A stretch of 64,000 bases of DNA from Hydrogenophaga sp. (GTDB lineage: Bacteria > Pseudomonadota > Gammaproteobacteria > Burkholderiales > Burkholderiaceae_C), in NCBI GenBank assembly GCA_030682835.1, contig JAUXNG010000095.1, positions 1 through 64,000 on the forward strand, written 5' to 3'. Position 1 is the stretch's first letter, and each line of letters starts with the position of its first letter. The notes under the pieces were generated by a model, which did no database searches, was not told the origin of the DNA, and saw nothing but the letters and a program-made list of their open reading frames with translations. Made by a program: the position numbers and the translations under genes. This document shows, in pieces, positions 19,459-28,409 of this stretch.

Positions 19459-20538
19459 TTGATCTCATTGGGGTCGTTATTCAGCCGGGAGCCGGCGCCT
19501 ATGCTGGGCATCGATGTCAGCTCCTCCAGCGTCAAACTGGTCGAGTTGGGGCGCAACCGATCGGGCGATCTGGTGCTCGAGCGCTGTGCCATGGAACCCC
19601 TGGAGCGGGGCTGGATCACCGACGGCAACATCGAAAAATTCGACGAAGTGGCCGATGCCGTTCGCCGGGTGGTCCGCAAGAGTGGCAGCCGCACCAAGCA
19701 AGTGGCGCTCGCGCTTCCTGCGTCTGCGGTCATCACCAAGAAGATCATCCTTCCGGGTGGTCTGTCCGACAAGGAGCTGGAAGCTCAGGTCGAATCCGAA
19801 GCCAATCAATACATTCCTTTTTCGCTTGACGAGGTCAGCCTGGACTTCTGCGTCATCGGTCCGAGCGCGAACTCGGTGGGCGATGTCGAGGTGCTCATCG
19901 CTGCCTCCAGAAAAGAAAAAGTGTCCGATCGCCAGGGTCTGGCCGAGGCTGCTGGTCTCAAGTCGGTGATCATGGACGTGGAGTCGTATGCCTCGCGTCT
20001 GGCTGCCGGCCGCGTGATCGAAACCTTGCCCAACCAGGGCATTGATTCCCTGGTGGCCCTGTTCGAAGTCGGTGCGCTCACCACGAGCATGCAGGTCATG
20101 CGCAACGACGACGTGCTTTACGAGCGTGACCAGGCCTTTGGCGGCGCCCAGCTCACCCAGCTGATCGTGCGCCAGTACGGATTTTCTTCTGATGAGGCAG
20201 AGGCCAAGAAACGCTCTGGCGACCTGCCCGAAGACTACCAGTCTGCGGTGCTCGGGCCCTTCATTGAAAGCATGGCCCAGGAAATCGGCCGCGCCCTCCA
20301 GTTCTTCTTCACCAGCACGCCCTACAACAAGGTCGATCACATCCTGCTGGCGGGTGGAAGTGCCGCCCTGCCGGGGCTGACCGATGCGGTGACGCACCAG
20401 ACTTCCTTTGCGTGCATGGTGATCAATCCGTTTGATGCCATGGAAATGGCGTCCACCGTGCATGCGCGAAAGATTGCACGGGAAGCGCCTTCTTACCTCA
20501 CCTCGACGGGCCTGGCCTTGCGGAGGTTTTTCCAATGA
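19459..20538 (+). CDS. pilM: Type IV pilus inner-membrane alignment protein PilM
   Basis: Actin-like cytoplasmic ATP-binding protein of the type IV pilus alignment subcomplex; it binds the PilN N-terminus. Family features are MLGIDVSSSSVKLVELG at the ATP-binding N-terminus and the phosphate-2-like segment LAGGSAALPGLTDAV. About 359 residues. No ATG fits the family N-terminus well. I chose TTG 19459 because GGGGG lies 5 nt ahead; TTG 19447, TTG 19468 or the internal ATG 19501 are alternatives. First gene of pilMNOPQ, with an AT-rich 270-nt region upstream shared with divergent ponA. Confidence 0.93.
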   Translation: MISLGSLFSREPAPMLGIDVSSSSVKLVELGRNRSGDLVLERCAMEPLERGWITDGNIEKFDEVADAVRRVVRKSGSRTKQVALALPASAVITKKIILPGGLSDKELEAQVESEANQYIPFSLDEVSLDFCVIGPSANSVGDVEVLIAASRKEKVSDRQGLAEAAGLKSVIMDVESYASRLAAGRVIETLPNQGIDSLVALFEVGALTTSMQVMRNDDVLYERDQAFGGAQLTQLIVRQYGFSSDEAEAKKRSGDLPEDYQSAVLGPFIESMAQEIGRALQFFFTSTPYNKVDHILLAGGSAALPGLTDAVTHQTSFACMVINPFDAMEMASTVHARKIAREAPSYLTSTGLALRRFFQ

Positions 20539-21158
20539 TCCTGATCAACTTGCTGCCGCACCGGGAGGCGGCGCGCAAACGGCAGAAAGAACAATTCTTC
20601 ACGCAGCTGGGCCTGTCGGCCTTGCTGGGCGGGATCATCTGCGGCGCCGTGTTCACCTGGTATCAGGGGCAAATCGCCACGCAACAAGAGCGCAACGCCT
20701 TCCTGCAGCAGGAAATCGCCCGGCTGGACGTGGAGATCAAGGACATTGCCACCCTGCAGAAGGAAATTGCCTCCCTGAGGGCGCGGCAGACCGCCGTTGA
20801 AGACCTCCAGGGTGACCGCAACCTGCCCGTTCACCTGCTCGACGAACTGGTGACCCAGACGCCCGACGGCATCCACCTCAACAGCATGAAGCAGGAAAAC
20901 CAGAGCGTGTTGCTGACCGGGGTGGCCCAGTCGCAGGAACGGGTTTCGGAACTGCTGCGCAACCTGGCCAACAACAGCCCCTGGCTCACGCGCCCCGAGC
21001 TGGTGGAGATCGTCGCGTCCAACGTGACCGGCCCCAACCGCGACCAGCGTCGTGTGTCCAATTTCACGATTCGTGTGGCGCTCACGCGCCCCTCGGCCGT
21101 GGCTGCAGACGGGTCGGGGGCGCCGGCTCCCGCACCTGCAGCGCCCGGCAAAGTCTGA
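20535..21158 (+). CDS. pilN: Type IV pilus alignment protein PilN
   Basis: Bitopic inner-membrane protein. The N-terminal ILINLLPHREAARKRQK is the conserved PilM-binding peptide. It is followed by a membrane helix (about 22-45), a coiled coil (about 48-85) and a ferredoxin-like periplasmic domain. It has 207 residues and ends in a Pro/Ala tail. The ATG overlaps the pilM stop by 4 nt. It pairs with PilO to link cytoplasmic PilM with PilP and the secretin PilQ. Confidence 0.94.
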   Translation: MILINLLPHREAARKRQKEQFFTQLGLSALLGGIICGAVFTWYQGQIATQQERNAFLQQEIARLDVEIKDIATLQKEIASLRARQTAVEDLQGDRNLPVHLLDELVTQTPDGIHLNSMKQENQSVLLTGVAQSQERVSELLRNLANNSPWLTRPELVEIVASNVTGPNRDQRRVSNFTIRVALTRPSAVAADGSGAPAPAPAAPGKV

Positions 21159-21175
21159 CGAGGCATTGACGCACC

Positions 21176-21847
21176 ATGGCCAACATGCCCAAGCTCAATC
21201 TGGATCTCAGGGAAGTCCAGGACAAGATCACCGCCCAGTTCTCGGGCCTCGACCCCAACGACCCCTCCCAGTGGCCGGTCCTGCCGCGCAACCTGCTGTA
21301 CGTGGCGGTCTGCATTGCCGTGGTGGCCGGGCTGTGGTTCGCCTGGCTGCAGACATCTGACGAAGAGCTGATTGCCGAGAAAGCGCGCGAGGAGCAGTTG
21401 CGTGGCGACTACCAGAAGAAGCTGGTGCAGGCCGTCAACCTCGATGCCCTGAAGAAGCAACTTGAGCAGGTCCAGCAGTATGTGAACCAGCTTGAGAAGC
21501 AGCTGCCCAGCAAGGCAGAGATGGATGCGTTGCTGTCAGACATCAACCAGGCCGGCCTGGGACGCAGCCTGCAGTTCGAGCTGTTCAGGCCTGGCCAGGT
21601 CATCGTGAAAGAGTATTACGCCGAGCTGCCCATCGCGGTCCGCGTAACAGGCACGTACCACGACATCGGGTTGTTTGCGGCGGACATCGCGAACCTCTCG
21701 CGCATCGTCACCCTGAACAACCTGACGCTCTCGCCCATTCGCGAACGAGACGGCGTGCTGACCATGGACTGCACGGCCAAAACCTTCCGCTATCTGGATC
21801 AGGATGAAGTGGCGATCCAGCAAAAGTCACAAGAGGTCAAGAAGTGA
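21176..21847 (+). CDS. pilO: Type IV pilus alignment protein PilO
   Basis: Partner of PilN. The 223-residue protein has a short cytoplasmic N-terminus with DPNDPSQWPVLPRN, a conserved family feature. A membrane helix (about 42-60), a coiled coil (about 65-110) and a periplasmic ferredoxin-like domain containing ELPIAVRVTGTYHDIGLFAADIA follow, the last given here only in part. It begins 17 nt after pilN and overlaps the pilP start. Confidence 0.94.
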   Translation: MANMPKLNLDLREVQDKITAQFSGLDPNDPSQWPVLPRNLLYVAVCIAVVAGLWFAWLQTSDEELIAEKAREEQLRGDYQKKLVQAVNLDALKKQLEQVQQYVNQLEKQLPSKAEMDALLSDINQAGLGRSLQFELFRPGQVIVKEYYAELPIAVRVTGTYHDIGLFAADIANLSRIVTLNNLTLSPIRERDGVLTMDCTAKTFRYLDQDEVAIQQKSQEVKK

Positions 21848-22398
21848 TGTTCAACGAGATCCGCCTGCCGATGCTGAGCGCAGCCTTGTTGCTCGTGCTG
21901 ACCGGCTGCACATCGTCGGGGCAGGATGAACTGGTGCAGTGGATGCAGGCCGAGCGCAATGCGATCAAGCCCCAGGTCACGCCCATACCTGAGCCCACCC
22001 GGTTTGAGCCACAGGCCTACGCCGGTGAGCGCCGGGCAGAGCCCTTCAGCGTAGAGAAACTGGCCAGCGCGCTGCGAGGCAACCCTGGTGTCACGGCCGT
22101 CAATTCCGCACTCATCGAACCCGAACTCAACCGCCGCAAGCAGCCGCTGGAGGCTTACCCGCTCGACACCATGTCGATGGTGGGCAGCCTGGATCGCCAG
22201 GGTCAGCTGGTGGCGCTCGTGCGGGTGGATACCCTGCTGTACCAGGTGCGCCCCGGCAGCTACCTGGGCCAGAACTACGGGCGTGTGAAGAGCATCACGG
22301 AGACTGAAATCGTGCTGCGCGAGATCGTGCAAGACTCGGCAGGCGAATGGATCGAGCGCCCCGCGGCGCTGCAGCTACAAGAGGACGCTTCCAAATGA
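21847..22398 (+). CDS. pilP: Type IV pilus lipoprotein PilP
   Basis: Periplasmic lipoprotein bridging PilN/PilO to the PilQ secretin. The signal LSAALLLVLTGC is a clear lipobox. An unstructured Pro-rich linker precedes a beta-domain with the family motif RQGQLVALVRVDTLLYQVRPGSYLGQ, given here in part, and GRVKSITETEI. It has 183 residues from ATG 21847; a GTG directly upstream at 21844 would add one residue. The start overlaps the pilO stop and the end overlaps pilQ (ATGA). Confidence 0.94.
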   Translation: MFNEIRLPMLSAALLLVLTGCTSSGQDELVQWMQAERNAIKPQVTPIPEPTRFEPQAYAGERRAEPFSVEKLASALRGNPGVTAVNSALIEPELNRRKQPLEAYPLDTMSMVGSLDRQGQLVALVRVDTLLYQVRPGSYLGQNYGRVKSITETEIVLREIVQDSAGEWIERPAALQLQEDASK

Positions 22399-24548
22399 TC
22401 AAGCCAAACATGGCCCCCAGACGCGGCCCCAGCATGGCGCGCGCCGCACGGAGTGCGTTCGTCCTTGCCTTCATGGCACTCTCGTCAACATGGGCTCATG
22501 CCCAAAACGCCATCCAGTCCCTGACCGGGGGAGTGCAGGGCGGGGTGGAGGTGATCCGTATCGAAACATCGGAGCCACTTGCTGCGCTGCCCACCGGTTT
22601 CACCATCCAGTCACCGGCCCGCATTGCGCTGGACTTTCCCGGCGTGGTCAACAACATCGGCCGCAACTCGGTGGAGATGAACCAGGGCAACCTGCGCTCG
22701 GCCAACGTGGTGCAGGCGGGCGACCGTACCCGTGTGGTGATCAACCTGAAACAGGCGGCTGCCTACCAGGCCCGTACCGACGGCAAGACCCTCATCGTCG
22801 TGCTGGACCGCACAGAAGCCGCGGCTGCCCCTGTGGGCAGTCAGGCCGCGTTCGCACCGAGCCTGAGTCGCGACATGGCGGCGTTGAAGGACATCGACTT
22901 CCGTCGGGGTGCTGGCAGTTCCGGTCGTGTCATCGTTGATCTCGCCAACAACCAGGTGGGGGTCGACATCCGCCAGCAAGGCCAGACCCTCGTCGTCGAC
23001 TTCCTCAAGACCTCGCTGCCAGAAGGCCTTCGCCGCCGTCTGGACGTTGCCGATTTCGGTACACCGGTGCAGTCGGTGACCACCTCACAGGCCGGTGACC
23101 GGGTTCGAATGGTCGTCACGCCCACCGGCAACTGGGAACACTCTGCCTATCAGAGCGACAACCAGTTCGTGCTGGAAATCCGCGAACAGAAAGTGGACGC
23201 CAGCAAGCTCACGCAGGGGCCGGGTTACAACGGTGAAAAGCTGTCACTGAATTTCCAGAACATCGAAGTCCGCTCCTTGCTGCAGGTGATCGCCGACTTC
23301 ACGAACTTCAACGTCGTGACTTCGGATTCTGTGAGCGGCGCGGTCACCTTGCGCCTGAAGGACGTGCCTTGGGACCAGGCGCTTGACATCATCCTGCAGG
23401 CCAAGGGCCTGGGCATGCGCAAGTCGGGTAACGTCTTGTGGATCGCGCCGAAGGACGAAATTGCCGCGCGTGAGAAGCAAGAACTGGAATCCAAAGCCTC
23501 CATCGAGAGCCTGGAAACCGTGCGCACGCAGGGCTTCCAGATGAACTACGCGAAGGCAGCCGATATCGCCGCGCAGATCACTGCTGGGGGTAGCTCCAGT
23601 ACCGCCAGCGCGCGCATTCTCTCGCCTCGCGGCAGCGCCATCGCAGAGCCGCGCACCAACCAGCTGTTCGTCACCGACATTCCTTCCAAGTTGGAGCAGG
23701 TGCAGGCGCTCATCGCCAAGCTCGACATTCCCATTCGCCAGGTGCTTATCGAAGCGCGCATTGTCGAGGCGGACGACCGGTTTGGGCGCTCCATCGGCGT
23801 GCGACTGGGCGGCAGCGACCTGCGCGGCGTTCGCGGTGGCGACGCGGGTTACGGCATCGGTGGCTCCAACCGGCTCGCGATTGGCGGTAGCTACAACGCT
23901 GTCTCCAGCACCACCACCGAGAGTGAGAACAACCTCAACACGATCAACACCTCATTCGTCAACCTCCCTTCTTCTGGGGCGGGCGGCTTCTCTCCTGCTG
24001 CATTCGCGGTGTCGTTGTTCAGTTCAGCAGCCAACCGCTTCCTGAATCTGGAGATATCGGCGCTTGAGGCAGACGGGCGAGGCAAGATCGTATCCAGCCC
24101 GCGCGTGGTCACGGCAGACCAAGTGAAGGCGCTGATCGAGCAGGGCACGGAATACCCGTACCAGACCGCCACTTCGAGTGGCGCAACCGCCATTGCCTTC
24201 CGCAAAGCCAACCTCAAGCTTGAAGTGACGCCCCAGATCACCCCCGAGGGAAGCATCATTCTCGACGTCGACATCAACAAAGACAGCCGCGGTGAAACCA
24301 CAACGGCCGGTATCGCCATCAACACCAAACACATCCAAACCCAGGTGCTCGTGGAGAACGGCGGCACGGTCGTGATTGGTGGCATCTTCGAATTGATCGA
24401 AGTGGACGACGTGACCAAGGTGCCACTGCTGGGTGACCTGCCGGTAGTCGGCAATTTGTTCAAGAACAAGAGCAAAACGGCTAACAAGTCGGAGTTGCTG
24501 GTGTTTATCACGCCACGCGTGATTTCGGATCGCGGCGTGATGCGCTGA
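22395..24548 (+). CDS. pilQ: Type IV pilus secretin PilQ
   Basis: Outer-membrane secretin through which the pilus exits. The 717-residue precursor has a signal peptide (cut near AHA-QN, about residue 36). It has two AMIN-type domains (about 40-125 and 150-250), an STN/N0 domain (SLNFQNIEVRSLLQVIADF, about 275-295), an N1 domain and the C-terminal secretin core with VENGGTVVIGGIFE and VPLLGDLPVVGNLFK. ATG 22395 overlaps the pilP stop by 4 nt and gives a normal signal peptide; the longer in-frame reading does not. It is last of pilMNOPQ before the unusual Ig-like lipoprotein gene. Confidence 0.95.
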   Translation: MIKPNMAPRRGPSMARAARSAFVLAFMALSSTWAHAQNAIQSLTGGVQGGVEVIRIETSEPLAALPTGFTIQSPARIALDFPGVVNNIGRNSVEMNQGNLRSANVVQAGDRTRVVINLKQAAAYQARTDGKTLIVVLDRTEAAAAPVGSQAAFAPSLSRDMAALKDIDFRRGAGSSGRVIVDLANNQVGVDIRQQGQTLVVDFLKTSLPEGLRRRLDVADFGTPVQSVTTSQAGDRVRMVVTPTGNWEHSAYQSDNQFVLEIREQKVDASKLTQGPGYNGEKLSLNFQNIEVRSLLQVIADFTNFNVVTSDSVSGAVTLRLKDVPWDQALDIILQAKGLGMRKSGNVLWIAPKDEIAAREKQELESKASIESLETVRTQGFQMNYAKAADIAAQITAGGSSSTASARILSPRGSAIAEPRTNQLFVTDIPSKLEQVQALIAKLDIPIRQVLIEARIVEADDRFGRSIGVRLGGSDLRGVRGGDAGYGIGGSNRLAIGGSYNAVSSTTTESENNLNTINTSFVNLPSSGAGGFSPAAFAVSLFSSAANRFLNLEISALEADGRGKIVSSPRVVTADQVKALIEQGTEYPYQTATSSGATAIAFRKANLKLEVTPQITPEGSIILDVDINKDSRGETTTAGIAINTKHIQTQVLVENGGTVVIGGIFELIEVDDVTKVPLLGDLPVVGNLFKNKSKTANKSELLVFITPRVISDRGVMR

Positions 24549-24593
24549 GGCTGTCCGTCGGGTAAATATCGTTTGCTGAAAGTGACCACAAAA

Positions 24594-26654
24594 ATGAAGC
24601 TGTTGAAGATGATTGGGAGTGCGCTGCTGGTGGCTGGATTGGCCGCTTGCGGTGGGGGTGGAGGTAGCCCGGGCGCAACAATTGGTGGTGGTGCAACGGG
24701 TGGTGGTGATACCGGTGGTGCCACCGGTGGTACATCAACGGGCACTCCTACCCTAGTCGTCACAATCGTCAATCAGTCCGGCGTCGCAGTAAATAGCATT
24801 TCTGTAGGTGGTGGTTTCGTTGCGCGCGCAACTCTAAGAGACGCAACCGGTGCTGTGGTGCCCGATAAAGTCGTAACTTTCGATTTGAATGGTGCAAGCA
24901 TCGCGACGTTGGCGCCAACGACTGCGCTTACGAATACATCTTCAGGTGTAGCCGAAGTTGCAATTGCTCCGGCTTCAATTTCCAGCGTGGGTGCGGCAAC
25001 CTTGTCTGCCTCTGCCGAAGTTTTTGGTGTCGGAGTTACTGGGCGAGTAGATTTCTCGGTATCAGCCGCCAGCTTGACGCTATCAGCAATTAGGGTGGGA
25101 GAAATCGACCTCCCGTCGGCAGGCAATACTTCCTTGGCCACCACGGCGTTGGTCGGTGGGGTCGCTTCTGCGGGTGTTCCGGTCAACGTAACCTATCGTG
25201 CCTCCTGCGGACGTATCAATAATTTGGAATCCACTGGCAGTGTGACGACCAGCGGCGATGGTGTTGCCACAGCTGTGTATACGGCCGTTGCCCCCGATGG
25301 GTCGTTGTGCAGCGGGGTCGTCAGGGTGTCGGCTTCCAGTCCGGGGGCAGAGCAACCACGTGAGGTCGTGTTGAACGTCGCAGCGCCCAGCGCCAGTGCG
25401 CTTACTTTTGTGTCTGCTCTGCCTACACAGATATTTGTGGCGGGCTCCGGCGCTGTAGAACAGTCTATCGTGAGGTTCCGTGTACTGTCCACGACTGGCG
25501 CCGCAATGCCGAATGAGAGGGTTCTCTTCAGCCTCATCACAAACCCAGGCGGTGTGGGTATTGGATCGGCCGGTTCAACAACCTCGGTTGACTCCACCAC
25601 CGATTCACAGGGAGTCGCTGCAATGTCGGTATTCTCAGGGACTATCCCCGGACCACTGACATTGCGTGCGCAACTCGCATCCAATGCTGCCATCTTTGCC
25701 GAGTCACAGAATCTAACCGTGGCGTCCGGACCGCCATCTCAGCAGCGGATGAGTCTTTCAGTGGAGACCTTTAATATTGAGGGAGCGAACATTGATGGCT
25801 CCCGAACGCAACTAACGGTTCGAATTGCGGATCGTCAAGGTAATGCGGTGGTCGATGGCACCGTCGTGAACTTCACGTCAGAGTCTGGAGGGCAGGTAAC
25901 TCGTAGCTGCGCTACTGCGCGGGGCGTCGATGGGCTTTCCAAATGCTCTGTGACTTTTGAAAGCCAAGCCCTTAGACCTGCTGATGGGCGAGTGTCTGTC
26001 TTGGCGCATACCGAAGGCACCAAGGAATTCATTGATGCCCCCCCAAATAACAATATATTTGATCCTGGTGTAGACACTTTGATTCAACTGGGTGACGCGT
26101 ACCGTGATGACAATGAGGATGGACTGTTCACGGTTGGTGAATTCAGGATTCCCCGCAATGTCAGCGGTGCCGCTTGTGGGAATTCCGGAGCTCCATTCCC
26201 GTCAATAGCAGGAAGCTGTGACACGTCACTCGCGACGACCGTGCGCCAGCAAGCAACTATCCTGCTCTCCTCCTCGTCAGCTGCGTTGACCGACGTTGCG
26301 ATTAGTCGAGAAGATACTACCGTTCAGATTGCTGGGGTGACTCAAACGATTTCTGTCCCTGTCGCGGTCGAAGTTCGCATCGGTAGTGCTGATTACCCAT
26401 TACTCCCAATGCCCGCTGGAACCACGGTTTCAATGACGACAGTCGATAGTAATGATTCTGACGGAGCTTCCTGCGCAATCAGCTTCGGGCCGACGGGTTC
26501 GCCAATTCCAAACATTTTCCCTGGCAATGTGCCTACCGCAAATCTGGCGACCCGCCATGACGTTAGCCTTCGAAACTGCCGCAGTGGCGATGTGCTTCGG
26601 ATTACGGTGACGTCGCCTTCCCGATTGGCTACACAGTTCGCAGTCCGGCTTTGA
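24594..26654 (+). CDS. Ig-like (Big_1-type) lipoprotein of unknown function inside the pil-aro operon
   Basis: A 686-residue predicted outer-membrane lipoprotein. The signal MKLLKMIGSALLVAGLAAC puts the lipidated cysteine at C19, followed by a Gly/Thr-rich linker (20-52). The rest reads as beta-rich modules with Big_1-like phrases (PDKVVTFDLNG, NERVLFSLITNPGG, VDGTVVNFTSESGG). A 12-residue EF-hand-type loop lies at D505-E516 (D505, N507, D509, G510, E516). Eight further cysteines come in spaced pairs, suggesting disulfides. DNA here is visibly less GC-rich than the neighbours, with many AAT, ATT and TTT codons. It begins 45 nt after pilQ, and its stop overlaps the aroK TTG, so it belongs to the transcription unit. 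A pilus-linked adhesin or assembly role is inference from position only. Confidence 0.8.
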   Translation: MKLLKMIGSALLVAGLAACGGGGGSPGATIGGGATGGGDTGGATGGTSTGTPTLVVTIVNQSGVAVNSISVGGGFVARATLRDATGAVVPDKVVTFDLNGASIATLAPTTALTNTSSGVAEVAIAPASISSVGAATLSASAEVFGVGVTGRVDFSVSAASLTLSAIRVGEIDLPSAGNTSLATTALVGGVASAGVPVNVTYRASCGRINNLESTGSVTTSGDGVATAVYTAVAPDGSLCSGVVRVSASSPGAEQPREVVLNVAAPSASALTFVSALPTQIFVAGSGAVEQSIVRFRVLSTTGAAMPNERVLFSLITNPGGVGIGSAGSTTSVDSTTDSQGVAAMSVFSGTIPGPLTLRAQLASNAAIFAESQNLTVASGPPSQQRMSLSVETFNIEGANIDGSRTQLTVRIADRQGNAVVDGTVVNFTSESGGQVTRSCATARGVDGLSKCSVTFESQALRPADGRVSVLAHTEGTKEFIDAPPNNNIFDPGVDTLIQLGDAYRDDNEDGLFTVGEFRIPRNVSGAACGNSGAPFPSIAGSCDTSLATTVRQQATILLSSSSAALTDVAISREDTTVQIAGVTQTISVPVAVEVRIGSADYPLLPMPAGTTVSMTTVDSNDSDGASCAISFGPTGSPIPNIFPGNVPTANLATRHDVSLRNCRSGDVLRITVTSPSRLATQFAVRL

Positions 26655-27205
26655 TCACTTCGTTGGTCGGGTTACCCGGCTCAGGTAAATCAACCGTCGG
26701 GCGCCATCTCGCCCGGCGTCTTTCGCTTCCCTTCCTCGACTCAGATCACGTGATCGAGCAGCGTATCGGCTGCTCGATCCGTGAGTTCTTCGAGCGGGAG
26801 GGTGAGGAGCGGTTTCGGGACGTCGAAGAGGCCGTGCTTGACGAGTTGACCCAGGGGCAAGCCTGTGTGCTCTCAACGGGCGGCGGTTCGGTGCTGCGTG
26901 ATGTGAACCGTGCCCATTTGCATGACCGTGGACAGGTGATTTATCTGCGCTCGGCGCCGGAAGAGGTGTTCAGGCGTCTGCGCCACGACCGCAACCGTCC
27001 GCTTCTGCAGGTGGAAGACCCTCTACAGCGCCTGCGCGATCTTTTTGCCGAGCGAGACCCCCTGTATCGCGTAGCGGCGCATTTTGTCATCGAAACGGGG
27101 CGGCCTTCGGTGGCCACCTTGGTCAATATGATTGTGATGCAATTGGAGCTAGCCGGGGTGAGTTTCTCAGCCGTGCCAGCAGCGAACGCTCGCGGACCAA
27201 GCTGA
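26651..27205 (+). CDS. aroK: Shikimate kinase
   Basis: Phosphorylates shikimate with ATP in aromatic amino acid synthesis. It is a 184-residue P-loop enzyme with GLPGSGKST at 7-15, the shikimate-binding [12 protein letters not shown] segment near 31-42, [10 protein letters not shown] near 76-85 and a lid arginine region RDRNRPLL-like at about 115. The start is TTG 26651, overlapping the upstream TGA as TTGA. The N-terminus then aligns with the P-loop as in other AroK proteins, so I prefer it over downstream starts. aroK-aroB after pilQ is the usual order. Confidence 0.93.
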   Translation: MITSLVGLPGSGKSTVGRHLARRLSLPFLDSDHVIEQRIGCSIREFFEREGEERFRDVEEAVLDELTQGQACVLSTGGGSVLRDVNRAHLHDRGQVIYLRSAPEEVFRRLRHDRNRPLLQVEDPLQRLRDLFAERDPLYRVAAHFVIETGRPSVATLVNMIVMQLELAGVSFSAVPAANARGPS

Positions 27206-27284
27206 GGACCAGCTTCGTCGAACGGCCGGGATGCGTACGTCGGTGCAAATTTCGGGCCTCCGAGAACCCTCTAAACTTCAGGGC

Positions 27285-28409
27285 ATGAACAAGCAGACGA
27301 CACATGCCCCGCCCGAGCAGGTTGACATTGCCTTGGGCGATCGCAGCTACGCCATTTCCATTGGTCCCGGTCTTCTGGACTGGGTCCCATCCTACGAAGG
27401 GCTCCCTTCGGGCGCCAGTGCTTTGATCGTTACCAACGAGACCGTGGAGCCACTGTATCTCGTCCGCCTCGCCGACGTGCTGCGACTGCGCTACGCGACG
27501 GTTCACACGGTGGTCTTGCCGGACGGCGAAGTCTACAAAACTTGGGAATCGCTGAACCTCATTTTTGACGCCTTGCTGGCCCACGCCTGTGACCGCAAAA
27601 CGGTGATGTTCGCACTGGGCGGTGGCGTGGTGGGCGACATGACCGGTTTCGCCGCTGCCAGCTACATGCGCGGCGTGCCATTCGTGCAGGTTCCCACCAC
27701 CCTCCTGGCGCAGGTGGATTCGTCGGTAGGTGGCAAGACCGCCATCAACCACCCGATGGGCAAGAACATGATCGGTGCGTTCTACCAGCCGCAACGCGTG
27801 ATCTGCGATCTCGACACGCTACAGACTTTGCCGGCTCGGGAACTCAGTGCGGGACTGGCCGAGGTCATCAAATACGGACCTATCGCCGACATGGCGTTTC
27901 TGGAGTGGATCGAAGCCAACATCGGGGCGCTGATGGCACGAGACACCGCGGTGCTTGCGCATGCCGTCAGACGCAGCTGTGAAATCAAGGCTTGGGTCGT
28001 CAGCCAGGACGAACGTGAGGCCGGCCTGCGGGCGGTGTTGAATTTCGGGCACACGTTTGGGCACGCCATCGAGGCGGGTATGGGTTACGGCCAATGGCTG
28101 CACGGCGAGGCGGTGGGGTGCGGCATGGTGATGGCCGCGCGGCTATCGGAGGCGTTGGGCCTGGTCGACCAGGCGTTCGTCAAACGGCTCACGACGCTGA
28201 TCGAGCGGGCGGGCCTCCCCACGGTGGCGCCTGTACTGGATGCGAAGGACAACGTGGGCCGCTACCTGGCGCTGATGCGAGTCGACAAAAAGGCCGAGGC
28301 GGGCGCGATCAAGTTCGTGCTCATCGACGGCCCGGGCCGCGCCACTGTGCGTTCCGCTCCCGATGCGCTGGTGGCGGAGGTCATTCGATCCAGTTGCGGC
28401 GCGGCGTGA
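27285..28409 (+). CDS. aroB: 3-Dehydroquinate synthase
   Basis: Second step of the shikimate pathway, DAHP to 3-dehydroquinate, NAD-dependent and metal-dependent. The 374-residue protein has the NAD-binding [16 protein letters not shown], the substrate segment [13 protein letters not shown], a glutamate region [13 protein letters not shown] and the metal-binding [11 protein letters not shown] 27285 is chosen over an upstream start that adds 18 atypical residues. Its stop overlaps the dgt ATG (TGATG). Confidence 0.96.
   Translation: MNKQTTHAPPEQVDIALGDRSYAISIGPGLLDWVPSYEGLPSGASALIVTNETVEPLYLVRLADVLRLRYATVHTVVLPDGEVYKTWESLNLIFDALLAHACDRKTVMFALGGGVVGDMTGFAAASYMRGVPFVQVPTTLLAQVDSSVGGKTAINHPMGKNMIGAFYQPQRVICDLDTLQTLPARELSAGLAEVIKYGPIADMAFLEWIEANIGALMARDTAVLAHAVRRSCEIKAWVVSQDEREAGLRAVLNFGHTFGHAIEAGMGYGQWLHGEAVGCGMVMAARLSEALGLVDQAFVKRLTTLIERAGLPTVAPVLDAKDNVGRYLALMRVDKKAEAGAIKFVLIDGPGRATVRSAPDALVAEVIRSSCGAA

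Noticed and set aside
24573..24593. TTG start seven codons ahead of the Ig-like lipoprotein ATG
   Set aside because: The ATG at 24594 gives a standard lipoprotein signal peptide.
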